Source: Eonycteris spelaea (taxonomy: Eukaryota; Chordata; Mammalia; Chiroptera; Pteropodidae). Taken from it: a stretch of 64,000 bases of DNA. The stretch is from the NCBI GenBank assembly GCA_003508835.1, contig PUFA01000116.1, positions 5,394,001 to 5,458,000 of the forward strand. Reading direction: 5' to 3'. Position numbers and translations under genes: made by a program. Shown in pieces: positions 63,531 to 64,000 of the stretch (within the stretch, counting starts at the first letter, position 1; each line of letters starts with the position of its first letter). The notes under the pieces were generated by a model, which was not told the DNA's origin, did no database searches, and worked only from the letters and a program-made list of their open reading frames with translations.

Positions 63531-64000
63531 CTGGGGAGCAGCGGGAAAGGGAACAAGGCGCGGCATTGGGAAGGGGAAGAAGATGAGGTGGTGTGAGAGA
63601 GACAGAGGAGAAGACCCGACGCAGGGCAGGGGACAGAGAACAGGGAAGATGTCACGTGGCAGGAAAGACGGGCAGATCGAAGAAGGCAAAAAGGAAAGGA
63701 GAGCGTGCCCAGAGCCCCACCTGTGGAGGTCTTCCTTCTGTCCCCTTCCTAGTGACCTTTGGCCCCCTCCTGCCACCTCCCATCTCTTCCCTCTTTCCAT
63801 GGACGCCCCAGCATACATCCCTATAAAACCATCACTCAAGCCCCGAGCCCTGACTCCAAACCCACCCCAGGCACCAGAGATCACAAGGTCTACGTCTGGG
63901 ATGGAGATCTAGGGCCCCTTCGGACTGTGGCCAAATGGACTTCGCGGCCCTCTCTATTCCAGCGCCCAAACTGCTGCCCCCCTCCCCCTCCTCCAAGCCC
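63531..64000 (-). other. CLCN1: CLCN1 intron before the last exon
   Basis: No exon of the second CBS domain (the LALEE end expected just before LQKAIEG) is visible, so the preceding exon lies outside the window. Confidence 0.75.

Overview
The window is mammalian nuclear DNA. It shows spliced genes with GT-AG introns, CpG-island promoters, MIR, L2 and L1 relics, DNA-transposon relics and CA microsatellites. Four conserved genes are recognisable from their conceptual translations: EPHA1 (+), ZYX (-), FAM131B (+) and the last coding exon of CLCN1 (-). This is the known mammalian EPHA1-ZYX-FAM131B-CLCN1 block (human 7q34-q35), read here from the EPHA1 side. No primate Alu, rodent B1/B2, carnivore, ruminant or pig SINE was recognised. 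The L1 3' end near 43.3-43.95 kb resembles laurasiatherian, possibly bat, L1s; that species hint is weak.

Layout. 1-16 kb is intergenic. It holds an RPL38 processed pseudogene with target-site duplications, an old LINE, a CpG-rich LTR/DNA-transposon nest, and scattered MIR, L2 and L1 pieces. 16.17-30.20 kb is EPHA1, with 18 coding exons and every splice site readable. 30.96-39.19 kb is ZYX on the minus strand, with nine coding exons. The EPHA1 and ZYX poly(A) signals are about 120 bp apart, tail to tail. 39.2-40.2 kb is the ZYX CpG-island promoter. 40-52.6 kb is repeat-bearing intergenic DNA. 52.7-53.9 kb is the FAM131B CpG island. FAM131B has seven coding exons (53.13-59.32 kb) and a long 3' UTR. 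The CLCN1 terminal exon (63.53-63.16 kb) converges on it.

The genes do not form a pathway. EPHA1 is an ephrin receptor tyrosine kinase, zyxin a focal-adhesion LIM protein, FAM131B a neuronal protein of unclear function, and CLCN1 the skeletal-muscle chloride channel. Their adjacency is ancestral synteny.

The most important observation concerns sequence integrity. As written, EPHA1 carries eight small deletions (9 nt) and ZYX five 1-nt deletions relative to the expected reading frame. All are in or beside G/C runs, and no splice site or catalytic residue is damaged. FAM131B and the CLCN1 exon are intact. This looks more like localised consensus errors than decay of two unrelated genes, but the sequence alone cannot prove it. 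I found no new biological system.
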